In this document: one piece after another, positions 33,213 to 42,235 of the stretch
Layout of the letters: every line of letters starts with the position of its first letter
Numbering within the stretch: the first letter of the stretch is position 1
Assembly (NCBI GenBank): GCA_934675735.1
Contig: CAKURR010000017.1
Coordinates: forward strand, 1-52,458
DNA from: an uncultured Clostridia bacterium
GTDB taxonomy: Bacteria > Bacillota > Clostridia > Christensenellales > Aristaeellaceae
DNA length: 52,458 nt
Reading direction: 5' to 3'
Position numbers and translations under genes: made by a program
The notes under the pieces: model-generated
What the model saw: the letters and a program-made list of their open reading frames with translations, nothing else
Databases searched by the model: none
What the model was told of the DNA's origin: nothing

Positions 33213-34580
33213 TTATTCCGGTATGGAGGCTTCGTCTTTGTCGTTCTTCCACTTTTCGGGGTGCTTTTCCATCCACCGATACGCCGACAGGCAGATGACC
33301 ACCGAGAGCAGCGAGCCGACGGGCGCGGCAAAGCCCATCGGGGTCAGGCTGGTTTGATCCAGCGCGGAAGCCAGATACGCCAGCGGCAGTCGCGCGCAGA
33401 CGAGCGAGATGATGTTATGCAGAAACGAAATGCCCGACAGGCCGTAGGCGCAGAAGAAGCCGCTGAAGCTGAAATGAACGCCTGCGAACAGGCAGTCCCA
33501 CGCGTAGCCGCGCAGATATTCCCCGCCGAGGCGGATAACCTCCGTCTCTTTCACGAAGAGCGACACCGCGCCCTCCGCCGCAAACTGCATCGCCATGCCG
33601 ATAATCAGGCCGTAGCTGACCGCTATCGCCACCGCATAGTGCAGAACCTGCCGCACGCGCCCGTGCTCCCCCGCGCCGATATTCAGCGCCGCCAGCGCCG
33701 AAACCGTGGACAGCAGCGTGGACGGCACGAGGAATAAAATGCCGATGATTTTTTCGACAATGCCGACCGCCGCCGAGTCGTTCAGCCCGCGCATGTTGGC
33801 GATAATCGTAATCGCGATGAAGCCGATCTGAATCAGCCCGTCCTGAAGCGCGACAGGCACGCCGACCTTGAGCAGCGCGGCCATCGTTCGGCGCTTCGGT
33901 TTGAAATCCGCAAGCGAAAGCGCGGGAAGCATCTTCCTCTTTATAATGGCCCACAGCGCCACGGCGACGGAAAGCGCCTGCGAGAGCGTCGTGCCCAGCG
34001 CCGCGCCGATCGGGCCGAGCTTCAGCGCGCCCATGAAGAACACATCCAGCGCGATGTTGGCCGCGCAGGCAATCGCCACAAAGACCATCGGGCTTTTGCT
34101 GTCGCCCATGCCGCGGAAAATCGAGCTGATGATGTTATACGCCGTGATGCACGGAATGCCGATGAAACAGACCGTCAGATACGCGCGCGTGCCGCTCACC
34201 GCCTCTTCGGGCGTGGAAAGCAGCGCCAAAATGCCGTTCACGCCGAGCAGCAGCAGGCACGTCGCCGCAACGGAAAGCCCCATGAACAGCGCCGCCGTGT
34301 TGCCGACCGCTTCGCGCGCCATGGCGTCATCCTTCGCGCCGACCGCGCGGCCGATGCGCACCGTCGCGCCCATCGCCAGGCCGACAATCATCACCGTCAG
34401 CATGTGCATCACCTGACTGCCGATGGAGACCGCCGTCGTGCCCGCCACGCCGTCAAACCGCCCGATGATGAACAAATCGGCCAGGCCGTAGAGCGTCTGC
34501 AAAAAGGTTGAAAGCAGATACGGCAGGGAGAAAACGAGGATGCTTTTCATCACGCTGCCGGTGGTCATGTTGTGTTTCAA
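33213..34580 (-). CDS. MATE-family multidrug efflux transporter
   Basis: This 455-aa protein has 12 hydrophobic spans and the MATE landmarks LPYLLSTFLQTLYGLADLFIIG at the start and KVGVPVALQDGLIQIGF at the second half. It exports cationic drugs or metabolites using Na+ or H+. The start is TTG at 34,580, 8 bases after AAAGGAGGCG. An in-frame ATG at 34,607 overlaps the promoter -10, so it cannot be used. Expression is from a MerR-type promoter, fitting drug-induced control. Confidence 0.93.
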   Translation of the reverse strand: MKHNMTTGSVMKSILVFSLPYLLSTFLQTLYGLADLFIIGRFDGVAGTTAVSIGSQVMHMLTVMIVGLAMGATVRIGRAVGAKDDAMAREAVGNTAALFMGLSVAATCLLLLGVNGILALLSTPEEAVSGTRAYLTVCFIGIPCITAYNIISSIFRGMGDSKSPMVFVAIACAANIALDVFFMGALKLGPIGAALGTTLSQALSVAVALWAIIKRKMLPALSLADFKPKRRTMAALLKVGVPVALQDGLIQIGFIAITIIANMRGLNDSAAVGIVEKIIGILFLVPSTLLSTVSALAALNIGAGEHGRVRQVLHYAVAIAVSYGLIIGMAMQFAAEGAVSLFVKETEVIRLGGEYLRGYAWDCLFAGVHFSFSGFFCAYGLSGISFLHNIISLVCARLPLAYLASALDQTSLTPMGFAAPVGSLLSVVICLSAYRWMEKHPEKWKNDKDEASIPE

Positions 34581-34605
34581 GGGACTCGCCTCCTTTGTCC
34601 GGCTC

Positions 34606-34636
34606 ATCGTAAACCCTGCAACGGTTGTAGAGTCAA
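34606..34636 (-). promoter_or_regulatory. MerR-type promoter (19-bp spacer) of the MATE gene
   Basis: TTGACT (34,631-34,636) and TACGAT (34,606-34,611) are separated by 19 bp with a CTACAAC/GTTGCAG dyad at its centre, the architecture of MerR-family activated promoters (BmrR, TipA). Transcription would start about 20 bases before the TTG start codon. Confidence 0.8.
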
Positions 34637-34680
34637 GCGCAAAATTTGAGCGCATGATGCGCTCAAATCCAAAAACAGGA

Positions 34681-34844
34681 CTGTCAAGCTTAAACCGAAC
34701 ATTTCAAGATATAACAATTAAGCATTTTCAGGATATGGGGCTTTGCCCCATCGCCCCACCAAAGGGCTTTCCGGTCGCCCTTTGGAAACCTTCGGGCAAA
34801 AATACTTAGTTTTTCTTGAAATATCGGATTGATTAGCTTAACAG
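34681..34844. repeat. 164-bp element with long imperfect inverted ends and repeat modules inside (R4)
   Basis: Ends 34,681-34,708 (CTGTCAAGCT...) and 34,815-34,844 (...AGCTTAACAG) are imperfect inverted copies of about 28-30 bases. Inside are TGGGGCTTTGCCCCA and CCAAAGGGC/GCCCTTTGG hairpins, modules shared with the other intergenic repeats. No coding potential. Possibly a MITE-like element. Confidence 0.55.
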
Positions 34845-34879
34845 CCCTCGATATGGCAAAGCCGTGATGAAAGACATCC

Positions 34880-36085
34880 TTACACCAAACTGTTCACAAA
34901 ATGCTCGATGCGGTCAACGCCCTTATCGATTTGCTCCATCGAAGTCGCGTAGGAAATGCGGCAATAGCCCTCCGCGCAGAAAGCCGTGCCCGGGGTCAAT
35001 GCCACGTTGGCGTTTTCCAGCAGCATGTCGGCAAAATCCATCGAGCCGCCGATTTGGCGGTCGCCCAGGTGCTTGCCGATGAGCGCGCTCATATCCACCA
35101 TGACATAGAACGCGCCCTTGGGCATCACGCATTTCAGCCCGTCGATGGCGTTGAGCCGCGAAACGATGTGGCGGCGGCGCTCGTCGTAAGCCTTGTGCAT
35201 GCGCTCGATTTCCTCCGGCCCTTTCGGGGAGCGGAGCGCCTCTTCGGCGGCATACTGCGCGATGGAGTTGCTGCCGCTGGCGACCTGGCTTTGCAGGCTG
35301 CTCATCGCCTTGATGACCTCAATCGGCCCGGCGGTGTAGCCGATGCGCCAGCCCGTCATCGCGTAAGACTTGGATACGCCGTTGATGACGATGGTCTGCT
35401 TGAAGATATCCTCGTCCAGCGACGCGATGGAAACATGCTCCTCGCCGTCGTAAATCAGCTTTTCATAGATTTCGTCGGAGACGACGTAGAACCCCTTTTC
35501 CACCGCCAGTTTGGCGATGCCCGTCAGCTGTTCGCGATTCCAGATACAGCCGTTCGGGTTGTTCGGCGAGTTGAGAATCAGCGCCTTCGTGCGCTCGGTG
35601 ACATAGGGCGCGAGATCCGCCGCTTCGGTGACGAAGCCCTTCTTCGCGTCGCCCTGCACCAGCACGGGCACGCCGCCGACGATGCGCACGATTTCCGGAT
35701 AGGAAACCCAGCAGGGCGTGGGAATCAGCACCTCGTCGCCGGGGTTGACGATGGCGGAAAGCGCCGCATAGATGGAAAACTTCGCGCCGTTGGAGACGAT
35801 AATCTGCGAGGGCGAATATTCCAGTCCGTTATCCCAGCGCAGCTTTTCGCAGATGGCGCGGCGCAGCCCGAGCGTGCCTGCGGCGGGGGTATACTTGGTC
35901 AGGCCCATGTCCAGCGCCTCGTGCGCGGCGGTGCGGATATACTGCGGGGTGACAAAATCCGGCTCGCCGACGCTGAAGGAAACCACGTCGCGCCCACTTT
36001 GGCGCATTTCCTTGGCTTTGGCGTCGATGGCCAGCGTGGGAGACGGCGCGATGGCCGCGCACTTGCGGGAAAGCTCTAAGGACAA
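34880..36085 (-). CDS. Pyridoxal-phosphate aminotransferase, class I/II (AspB-like)
   Basis: This 401-aa fold-type I aminotransferase opens LSRKCAAIAPSPTLAIDAKAKEM, with SFSVGEPDF, NSPNNPNG, the DEIYEKLIY motif and the PLP lysine in NGVSKSYAMTGWRIGY. Arg in YCRISYATS binds the substrate carboxylate. It probably transaminates aspartate or another amino acid; exact specificity is not readable. The start is TTG at 36,085 behind AAGGGGGC. The ATG at 36,154 lies upstream of the predicted transcription start (promoter 36,137-36,165), which rules it out. Confidence 0.92.
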   Translation of the reverse strand: MSLELSRKCAAIAPSPTLAIDAKAKEMRQSGRDVVSFSVGEPDFVTPQYIRTAAHEALDMGLTKYTPAAGTLGLRRAICEKLRWDNGLEYSPSQIIVSNGAKFSIYAALSAIVNPGDEVLIPTPCWVSYPEIVRIVGGVPVLVQGDAKKGFVTEAADLAPYVTERTKALILNSPNNPNGCIWNREQLTGIAKLAVEKGFYVVSDEIYEKLIYDGEEHVSIASLDEDIFKQTIVINGVSKSYAMTGWRIGYTAGPIEVIKAMSSLQSQVASGSNSIAQYAAEEALRSPKGPEEIERMHKAYDERRRHIVSRLNAIDGLKCVMPKGAFYVMVDMSALIGKHLGDRQIGGSMDFADMLLENANVALTPGTAFCAEGYCRISYATSMEQIDKGVDRIEHFVNSLV

Positions 36086-36136
36086 AACAAACGCCCCCTT
36101 GAAATCGGGCAGAAGCCCGAAATGAATTCTTGAATC

Positions 36137-36165
36137 ATTATACATCCGCTTCATTCATTTTGCAA
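36137..36165 (-). promoter_or_regulatory. Promoter of the aminotransferase gene
   Basis: TTGCAA (36,160-36,165), 17-bp spacer, perfect TATAAT (36,137-36,142) on the minus strand. The rest of the gap up to 36,410 shows no gene or clear site. Confidence 0.8.
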
Positions 36166-36413
36166 CCGCCATTTTGCCTTTATTCGGCCCAATTCTCTGG
36201 TTGCTTTGCACATTTCGATTTTCATTCCTGCAAAATCGGCGTTTTCGTCCTATCCGCGCCGCTTCCATTCTATGCGCCGCGGGCCCCGCGCGTCCGCCCC
36301 AAAGGCCGATGCGGGCCTCTTCCGTCCGGCGCTATTTTGTTGAGCGGCCGCGAAAAGACGCACCCGCCGCGCCGATTTTTTGTTTCAAATTTGAGTCTTT
36401 TTGTTAAAAACAC

Positions 36414-36442
36414 TTGCCATAATCCAAATTTTGATGTATCAT
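36414..36442 (+). promoter_or_regulatory. Promoter of the DUF3048 gene
   Basis: TTGCCA (36,414-36,419), 17-bp spacer, TATCAT (36,437-36,442). Confidence 0.65.
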
Positions 36443-36486
36443 GGTGTCGGTTGGTATCTTTTTGAAACATTTTTGGAGGTGTTACT

Positions 36487-37797
36487 TTGCATCGCATGTA
36501 CAAATGGTTCCTCACGGCGGCGGCTGTGTGCCTGCTGGGCGTGAGCGCGGTGGCTGTCGCGGAGGATTCCTACTACCTCGAACTGCCCACCAAGGGCGTT
36601 ACCTCTTCACGAAAGATTACCGTTGACGTGCCGGACGAAAATCCGGTCGAGGACGGCATAAATCCGCTGACCGGCGAGAGCTGGTACGGCAATTATTATC
36701 CGATTCTGGTCAATATCGACGCGCATCCGGAAGCCCTGCCGCACTGGGGCGTGGCTTCCGCCGACATTTCCTATGAAATGCCGGTTCAGGCCGACGGTTC
36801 CACCCGTTCCGCCATGCTCTTCATGGGCACGATTCCCACTTACGCCGGCCCTGTCCGTTCCGGCCGTGTGCCGATGGGCAGCCTGCGCGAGATGTGGGGC
36901 GGCGCGTGGGTGTTCTACGGCTGGCAGAACTGGGCCAACGGCACCAACACCGTCGTGGACGTGGACGACTGGGCGCTGTCCATCCATAAGGATGCGCGCC
37001 AGAAGGGCCGCTGGGTGTTCCCGTTCGTCGAGGGCACCGAGCGCAACTACGCCGATCTGTTCCGCCGCGAGAACGACGGCAACCACGTCAATCCGCACAA
37101 TGTGCAGGTTGATATGAGTGCTGTCGCTTCCCTCTTCACCTCCGAGCCGACCAAGCACCCGTTCAAGTTCACCGAGACGGGCCTTGACCGCGGCACGGAC
37201 GTGTCCTCCATCACCATCAACTACAAGACCACGACGCCCGCCTATGTCTCCTCGTATGAGTATAACGAGACGACCGGCCTCTACGAGCGCTATCGCAACG
37301 GCTCCCCGTATTACGACGCTTTGACCGGCGCGCAGACGGAATACGCCAACGTCATCGTGCTCCGCACGGACGTCGCCTGGTATAACAACGCCCCGCAGCG
37401 TCCGGTGATTCAGCTGGTCGGTCAGGGCGTGGCCGAAATCTTCCAGAACGGCAAGTACATCCGCGGCACGTGGGTGCGCACGCACGACGGCAAGACCGGC
37501 GACGACGTGAAGTCCCTGTCGGCCCGCATGATCTTCCTGGATGAAAACGGCGAAGAGCTGGAGATGAAGGTCGGCAAGACGTTCATCCAGATTGTGAACA
37601 ACGACCAGTCCGTCATCGTCAGCGCGGGCGAGCAGATTGACGGCGCGGCCGCGCAGGCCACCCCTGCCCCGACCGCTACGCCGAAGCCGACTCGTACCCC
37701 CAAGCCGACCCGCACCCCGAAGGCGGGCGCGAACGCCACGCCGGTGCCGGTCGAAAGCGAAGAGAACGCCGATGAGGATGTTTCCTTCGGCGGCTGA
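36487..37797 (+). CDS. DUF3048 domain secreted protein (YerB-like)
   Basis: This 436-aa exported protein has a signal peptide ending VAVAED with no lipobox, unlike Bacillus YerB, which is a lipoprotein. DUF3048 motifs: DGINPLTGE, PILVNIDAHPEALPHWGVASADISYEMPV-like region (ASADISYEMPV) and YAGPVRSGRVPM. The last 70 residues are a Thr/Pro/Lys linker (TPKPTRTPKPTRTPK) and an acidic tail, suggesting a spacer through the cell wall. Function is unknown. The start is TTG at 36,487, 7 bases after GGAGG; ATG at 36,496 is an alternative. Confidence 0.9.
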   Translation: MHRMYKWFLTAAAVCLLGVSAVAVAEDSYYLELPTKGVTSSRKITVDVPDENPVEDGINPLTGESWYGNYYPILVNIDAHPEALPHWGVASADISYEMPVQADGSTRSAMLFMGTIPTYAGPVRSGRVPMGSLREMWGGAWVFYGWQNWANGTNTVVDVDDWALSIHKDARQKGRWVFPFVEGTERNYADLFRRENDGNHVNPHNVQVDMSAVASLFTSEPTKHPFKFTETGLDRGTDVSSITINYKTTTPAYVSSYEYNETTGLYERYRNGSPYYDALTGAQTEYANVIVLRTDVAWYNNAPQRPVIQLVGQGVAEIFQNGKYIRGTWVRTHDGKTGDDVKSLSARMIFLDENGEELEMKVGKTFIQIVNNDQSVIVSAGEQIDGAAAQATPAPTATPKPTRTPKPTRTPKAGANATPVPVESEENADEDVSFGG

Positions 37798-37814
37798 TTG
37801 AACTGAATCCTTTT

Positions 37815-37849
37815 AGAAAGCGAATCGATTGCGGTTCGCTTTCTTTTTT
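37815..37849 (+). terminator. Terminator of the DUF3048 gene
   Basis: Perfect arms AGAAAGCGAA / TTCGCTTTCT (37,815-37,824 and 37,835-37,844) followed by TTTTT. Confidence 0.88.
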
Positions 37850-37898
37850 ACGCCTTCCGTCACGACTTCGTCGTGCCACCTTCCTCGAAGAGGGAGGT

Positions 37899-38025
37899 CC
37901 AGCTTGTTGACATAAGCAAACTTGGCTTGAATAGAAAAATCAAGAAATTCAGCTATTCTTTCATTTGCGGAAAGGGCTATTCTCTCCCCCTTCGGGGGGA
38001 GAATAGCTTTTTGTCAACAGTCTGG
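37899..38025. repeat. 127-bp palindromic element with built-in terminator (copy 1)
   Basis: Outer arms CCAGCTTGTTGACA (37,899-37,912) and TGTCAACAGTCTGG (38,012-38,025) match at 12 of 14 positions as inverted copies. Inside, TTCAGCTATTCTTTCATTT is shared with copy 2 at 42,236. A 15-bp stem GCTATTCTC.../...GAGAATAGC (37,976-38,007) is followed by TTTTT, so it also works as a plus-strand terminator. Confidence 0.65.
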
Positions 38026-38044
38026 GAGGTCTTTTTTCGGCGTT

Positions 38045-38080
38045 CAAAAAATCCGCGTCGGCGCAAAACCGATGCGGATT
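38045..38080 (-). terminator. Terminator of prs
   Basis: Arms AATCCGCGTCGG (38,050-38,061) and CCGATGCGGATT (38,069-38,080) with T-runs on both strands; placed 24 bases past the prs stop. Confidence 0.85.
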
Positions 38081-38104
38081 CTTTTCATGTCGTTTTCAGG
38101 TGAA

Positions 38105-39298
38105 TCAATCGTTGCACGGATGCTCGGCGCGATACTTCGTCAGCAGCTTCTCGATACGGTTCCACGGGTTGAGCAGGTAGCTCAGGGACTGATCGTGGTT
38201 GAGCGTCGCGATGACGAACGCCATATACTTGCTCATATCCGCCTGACTGAACCACGGGCGGTCGAGCACGGCCTGCGGCGTGTAGGTCAGGTTCGTGGCG
38301 AACACGTGGTCAATCACGCCGTCGGCATACGCCTTGTCAAACGCATCCAGACCGCTGGTGAAGAACGCGAAGGTCGCGCCCGCAAACACGCGCTTGGCCT
38401 TGCGCTTCTTGAGGTTATACGCCAAATCGAGGATGGAGTCGCCGGAAGCGATGATATCGTCGGCCACGAACACATCCTTGCCCTCCACGCTGTCGCCCAG
38501 ATACTCGTGCGCGACAATCGGGTTGCGGCCGTTGACCACGCGGGTGTAATCGCGGCGCTTGTAGAACATGCCCATATCCACGCCCATCGCGGAGCTGTAA
38601 TAAATGTTGCGGTTCAGCGCGCCCTCATCCGGCGAGATGACCATCATGTGGTGCTTGTCGATGCGCAGATCATCGTAGGTGTGGCACATGGCCTTGAGCA
38701 TCTGATAGGTCGGCATGATGCTCTCAAAGCCGCTCAGCGGAATGGCGTTCTGCACGCGCGGGTCGTGCGCGTCAAAGGTGATGATGTTGGAAACGCCCAT
38801 CGCGACCAGCTCCTGAAGCATCACGGCGCAGTCCATGGACTCGCGGGAGGTGCGGCGGTGCTGACGGCCTTCGTAAAGCATCGGCATGATGACGTTGATG
38901 CGGTAAGCCTTGCCGCTGACGGCGGCAATGATGCGCTTGAGGTCGGCGTAATGCTCGTCCGGCGTCATCGGAACTTCCTGACCGTAGAGCTTATAGGTAC
39001 ACTGATACGCGCCGATATCGCAGATGATGAACAGGTCATAGCCGCGCACGGTATCCTTAATCATGCCCTTGCCCTCACCGGTGCCGAAGCGCGGGCAGTG
39101 TGCCTCCAGCAGGAAGCCGTCCTTATCCGAGCCGTAGAAGCTGTGAAGCTTCTGGTCGGAGGATGCGTCAATCTGCCAGTTCTTGAGGTATTCGTTGACC
39201 TTGCGGCCCATTTCCTCGCAGCCGTTCATGGCGATCACGCCCAGCGGCGCAACCGGCCGCATCGGGAACTTCTGGGATGATTCGATGTTCTCGTTCAT
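38105..39298 (-). CDS. prs: Ribose-phosphate pyrophosphokinase (long clostridial form)
   Basis: This 397-aa PRPP synthetase homologue is longer than the usual 315 aa, as in a clostridial subgroup. It has the PRPP-binding loop VFVADDIIASGDSI, RRDYTRVVNGRNPIVAHEY, and ITFDAHDPRVQN with the flexible-loop Asp/His. It supplies PRPP for nucleotide, His and Trp synthesis. The ATG at 39,298 follows AAGGGG. The only promoter trace is TATAAT at 39,360-39,365. Convergent with the DUF3048 gene. Confidence 0.88.
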   Translation of the reverse strand: MNENIESSQKFPMRPVAPLGVIAMNGCEEMGRKVNEYLKNWQIDASSDQKLHSFYGSDKDGFLLEAHCPRFGTGEGKGMIKDTVRGYDLFIICDIGAYQCTYKLYGQEVPMTPDEHYADLKRIIAAVSGKAYRINVIMPMLYEGRQHRRTSRESMDCAVMLQELVAMGVSNIITFDAHDPRVQNAIPLSGFESIMPTYQMLKAMCHTYDDLRIDKHHMMVISPDEGALNRNIYYSSAMGVDMGMFYKRRDYTRVVNGRNPIVAHEYLGDSVEGKDVFVADDIIASGDSILDLAYNLKKRKAKRVFAGATFAFFTSGLDAFDKAYADGVIDHVFATNLTYTPQAVLDRPWFSQADMSKYMAFVIATLNHDQSLSYLLNPWNRIEKLLTKYRAEHPCND

Positions 39299-39506
39299 GC
39301 TTGCAAACCCCTTCACAGTGTCGATGAGTTTCACCTGATTGACAGAATCAAACAGCCTGATTATAACATATTTCGCCACGAATGGGCCGTCCAATTTGTT
39401 ATCTTTCTAAAATTCGTCCGCTTGCGACAAATTTCTTCCCGCTTTACGGCAACGCTACACCAACTCGGCATATTTTTAACGCGGTTTTCACATTGCCCCC
39501 TTCCCC

Positions 39507-39535
39507 TTGACCCCCCGCTTTTTGCTTGGTATAAT
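39507..39535 (+). promoter_or_regulatory. Promoter of murG
   Basis: TTGACC (39,507-39,512), 17-bp spacer, perfect TATAAT (39,530-39,535). Confidence 0.85.
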
Positions 39536-39565
39536 AAGGGCGAATGAAGGCAGGGAGGTCTTTTT

Positions 39566-40627
39566 GTGAAGCGTATTGTTTTAACCGGCGGCGGCACGGC
39601 CGGCCATGTTTCGCCCAATCAGGCGCTCATCCCCCACTTGCTAAAAGAGGGATGGGACATCCATTACATCGGCACAAAGAAGGGCATCGAGCGCACGCTG
39701 ATTGAGCCGATGCAGGGCGTGACCTATCACGCGGTGAGTTCCGGCAAGCTGCGCCGTTATTTTGACTGGCAGAATTTCACCGACCCCTTCCGCGTCATCG
39801 CGGGCGCGTTCCAGAGCATCGGCATCATCGGCAAACTGAAACCGGACGTCGTGTTCTCCAAGGGCGGTTTTGTCAGCGTGCCGGTGGTTTTCGGCGCGGC
39901 CATCTGCGGCGTGCCGGTGGTGATGCACGAGAGCGACATTACGCCGGGCCTGGCGAACAAGCTGTGCAAGCCGTTTGCGAAATCCATCTGCACGACGTTC
40001 CCCGAGTGCGCGAAACTGCTCGCCCCGAAGGGTGTGCAGACGGGCACGCCGCTCCGCGCGCAGATTTTTTCGGGCGACCGTTCGCGCGGGCTGAAGCTGG
40101 CGGGTTTTGACGGCGGCAAGCCGGTTTTGATGATGATTGGCGGTTCGCTGGGCGCGCAGTCGGTGAACGCGGTGCTTCGCGCCGCCCTGCCGGAACTGAC
40201 GAAGCGGTTTGACGTGTTGCATGTCTGCGGCAAGGGCAATCTGGATGCGTCGCTGGTCGGCACGGCGGGCTACAAGCAGTTTGAATATTTATCGGACGAA
40301 CTGCCGGACGCGTTTGCCTGTGCGGATATCATGCTCTCGCGCGCGGGCAGCAATTCGCTCTCCGAGCTGATGGCGCTATGCAAGCCCGCGCTGCTGATTC
40401 CGTATCACAGCGGCCGCGGCGATCAGGTGCTCAACGCGAACTCGCTGAAAGCGCGCGGGTTGGCGCATGTCATGCCGCAGAGCGAGCTGACAGCCGAATC
40501 TCTGCCGCCCGCCATCGACGCGCTTTGGGCAGACCGCGAGCTGCTGCACCAGCGTCTGGCCGCGCTCCCCGACGCGGACGGCACGCAGCTTGTTCTCGAC
40601 CAGATTCACAAGTACATGAAGAAGTAA
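39566..40627 (+). CDS. murG: UDP-GlcNAc:lipid I N-acetylglucosaminyltransferase
   Basis: This 353-aa GT28 enzyme adds GlcNAc to lipid I to make lipid II, the peptidoglycan precursor, on the inner membrane face. Motifs: LTGGGTAGHVSPN (first G loop), KGGFVSVPVVFGA, HESDITPGLANK, MMIGGSLGAQSVN (UDP site) and SRAGSNSLSELMAL. The start is GTG at 39,566 behind GGGAGG. It stands alone, outside any division cluster, with its own strong promoter. Confidence 0.96.
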   Translation: MKRIVLTGGGTAGHVSPNQALIPHLLKEGWDIHYIGTKKGIERTLIEPMQGVTYHAVSSGKLRRYFDWQNFTDPFRVIAGAFQSIGIIGKLKPDVVFSKGGFVSVPVVFGAAICGVPVVMHESDITPGLANKLCKPFAKSICTTFPECAKLLAPKGVQTGTPLRAQIFSGDRSRGLKLAGFDGGKPVLMMIGGSLGAQSVNAVLRAALPELTKRFDVLHVCGKGNLDASLVGTAGYKQFEYLSDELPDAFACADIMLSRAGSNSLSELMALCKPALLIPYHSGRGDQVLNANSLKARGLAHVMPQSELTAESLPPAIDALWADRELLHQRLAALPDADGTQLVLDQIHKYMKK

Positions 40628-40633
40628 CGGGAA

Positions 40634-40788
40634 GGGGGAACGTTGGGGCTTTGCCCCAAACCCCACAAGGGAACTGAGTTCCCTTGACCTTCCGCATTTC
40701 CTTTATCGCCTTGCGATAAAGGAAGGAGGGAAATCCAAGAACCTCAGGTTCTTGGCAGGGTTTGGGACAGCGTCCCAAACGTTCCCCC
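40634..40788. repeat. Modular hairpin repeat, copy R2 (155 bp, most complete)
   Basis: The whole gap between murG and mgtE is a palindromic unit with perfect 11-bp inverted ends GGGGGAACGTT / AACGTTCCCCC (40,634-40,644 and 40,778-40,788). Inside, in order: TTGGGG/CCCCAA; AAGGGAACT/AGTTCCCTT; TTTATCGC/GCGATAAA; CCAAGAACCT/AGGTTCTTGG; TTTGGGA/TCCCAAA. No coding potential. Confidence 0.8.
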
Positions 40789-40824
40789 GTCCTCCCCTCC
40801 CGTTCTCCGAAAGAAGGTGACGCT

Positions 40825-42222
40825 ATGGAAGAAGATGTCTCCATGTCTGCGCGCGTCAGTGAGCTGGCGCGCGTCGTGCGCAGCGGTAAATGCACCGATG
40901 AACAGGTCGCCTGTGCATTACATGACGCCCATGAACGCGATATCGCCGCATCGCTGGAATTGCTCGATACCCATCAGCGCGCAAGGCTCTACCGCCTGCT
41001 CGGCGCGGAACGGCTCGGCGACGTGTTCGCCTATGTCAGCGACGCGGGCAAATATCTCCGCGAACTGCCGCAGGAACAGGCCGCCGATATCGTCGAAGCC
41101 ATGGACGCAGACGACGCGGTCGATGCGCTGGAAACCGTCTCCCCCGAACTGCGCAGCGCTCTGATGGAAAAGCTTGACCCCGAGTCGCAGCATGATATCC
41201 GCCTCATCTGCTCCTATCAGCCGGATGAAATCGGCAGCGCGATGAGCACCAACTTCGTCTCCATCAGCCGCCATCTCTCCGTCAAGCAGGCCATGCGCGC
41301 GCTGATCGCTCAGGCCGAGGAGAACGACAATATCTCCACCCTCTTCGTCAGCGACGACGACGGCTCGTTCTACGGCGCCATCGACCTCAAGGATTTAATC
41401 GTCGCCCGTGAAGAAACCTCGCTCGATTCGCTCATCAGCCGCAACTTCCCGACCGTGCTCGCGCATGAGCATACCGAGGATTGTCTCGACCGCCTGCGCA
41501 GCTACGCCGAGGATTCCATCCCCGTGCTGGGCGAAAAGCGGCGCGTCATCGGCGTTATCACCACGGATGATATCATCGAAGCCGTCGATAACGCGATGGG
41601 CGACGATTACGCCAAACTGGGCGGCTTGACCGGCGAAGAAGATTTGCACGAGCCGCTTAAAACCAGCCTCAAAAAGCGCATGCCGTGGCTGATTATCCTG
41701 CTGTTTCTCGGCATGGGTGTGTCCTCCGTCGTCGGGCTGTTTGAATCCGTCGTCTCTCAGGTTGCGCTGATTGTCTGCTTCCAATCCCTCATTCTGGATA
41801 TGGCGGGCAATGTCGGCACGCAGTCGCTGGCCGTCACCATCCGCGTGCTGATGGATGAAAAGCTGACGGCGCGGCAGAAATTCGACCTCGTGCTCAAAGA
41901 GATGCGCGTCGGCTTTTTCAGTGGTCTGATGCTCGGCGTGATGGCGTTGGTGTTCATCGGGCTGTATGTGTGGCTGTTCAAGGGCAAGCCGCTTTCCTAC
42001 GCGCTGTGTATTTCGGGCTGCTCGGGCGCGGCACTGCTGCTGTCGATGGTGCTTTCCAGCCTGGTCGGCACAGTCATCCCGATTTTCTTCAAAAAAATTC
42101 ACATCGATCCCGCCGTCGCTTCCGGCCCGCTGATTACGACCGTCAACGATTTGGTGGCCGTCGTCACGTATTACGGGCTGGCGTATCTGCTGTTTTTCCA
42201 AGTCTTTCATCTCGCCGGCTGA
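40825..42222 (+). CDS. mgtE: Magnesium transporter MgtE
   Basis: This 465-aa protein has the MgtE plan: an N-terminal helical domain (about residues 10-125, with LRELPQEQAADIVEAMD-like repeats), two CBS domains (about 130-260), a connecting helix (KTSLKKRMPW) and five membrane spans. These include GNVGTQSLAVTIR and SGPLITTVNDLVAVVTYYG, the ion-path signatures. It is a Mg2+-gated Mg2+ channel in which CBS domains close the pore when Mg2+ is plentiful. The ATG at 40,825 follows AAGGTGA. I see no M-box riboswitch upstream; the leader is repeat R2. Confidence 0.95.
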   Translation: MEEDVSMSARVSELARVVRSGKCTDEQVACALHDAHERDIAASLELLDTHQRARLYRLLGAERLGDVFAYVSDAGKYLRELPQEQAADIVEAMDADDAVDALETVSPELRSALMEKLDPESQHDIRLICSYQPDEIGSAMSTNFVSISRHLSVKQAMRALIAQAEENDNISTLFVSDDDGSFYGAIDLKDLIVAREETSLDSLISRNFPTVLAHEHTEDCLDRLRSYAEDSIPVLGEKRRVIGVITTDDIIEAVDNAMGDDYAKLGGLTGEEDLHEPLKTSLKKRMPWLIILLFLGMGVSSVVGLFESVVSQVALIVCFQSLILDMAGNVGTQSLAVTIRVLMDEKLTARQKFDLVLKEMRVGFFSGLMLGVMALVFIGLYVWLFKGKPLSYALCISGCSGAALLLSMVLSSLVGTVIPIFFKKIHIDPAVASGPLITTVNDLVAVVTYYGLAYLLFFQVFHLAG

Positions 42223-42235
42223 GCGCTCAAGCCCG

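Noticed and set aside
37873..38103. Open frame containing KFSYSFICGKG, and a similar one near 42,240
   Set aside because: Both are translations of the same palindromic repeat, without ribosome sites.
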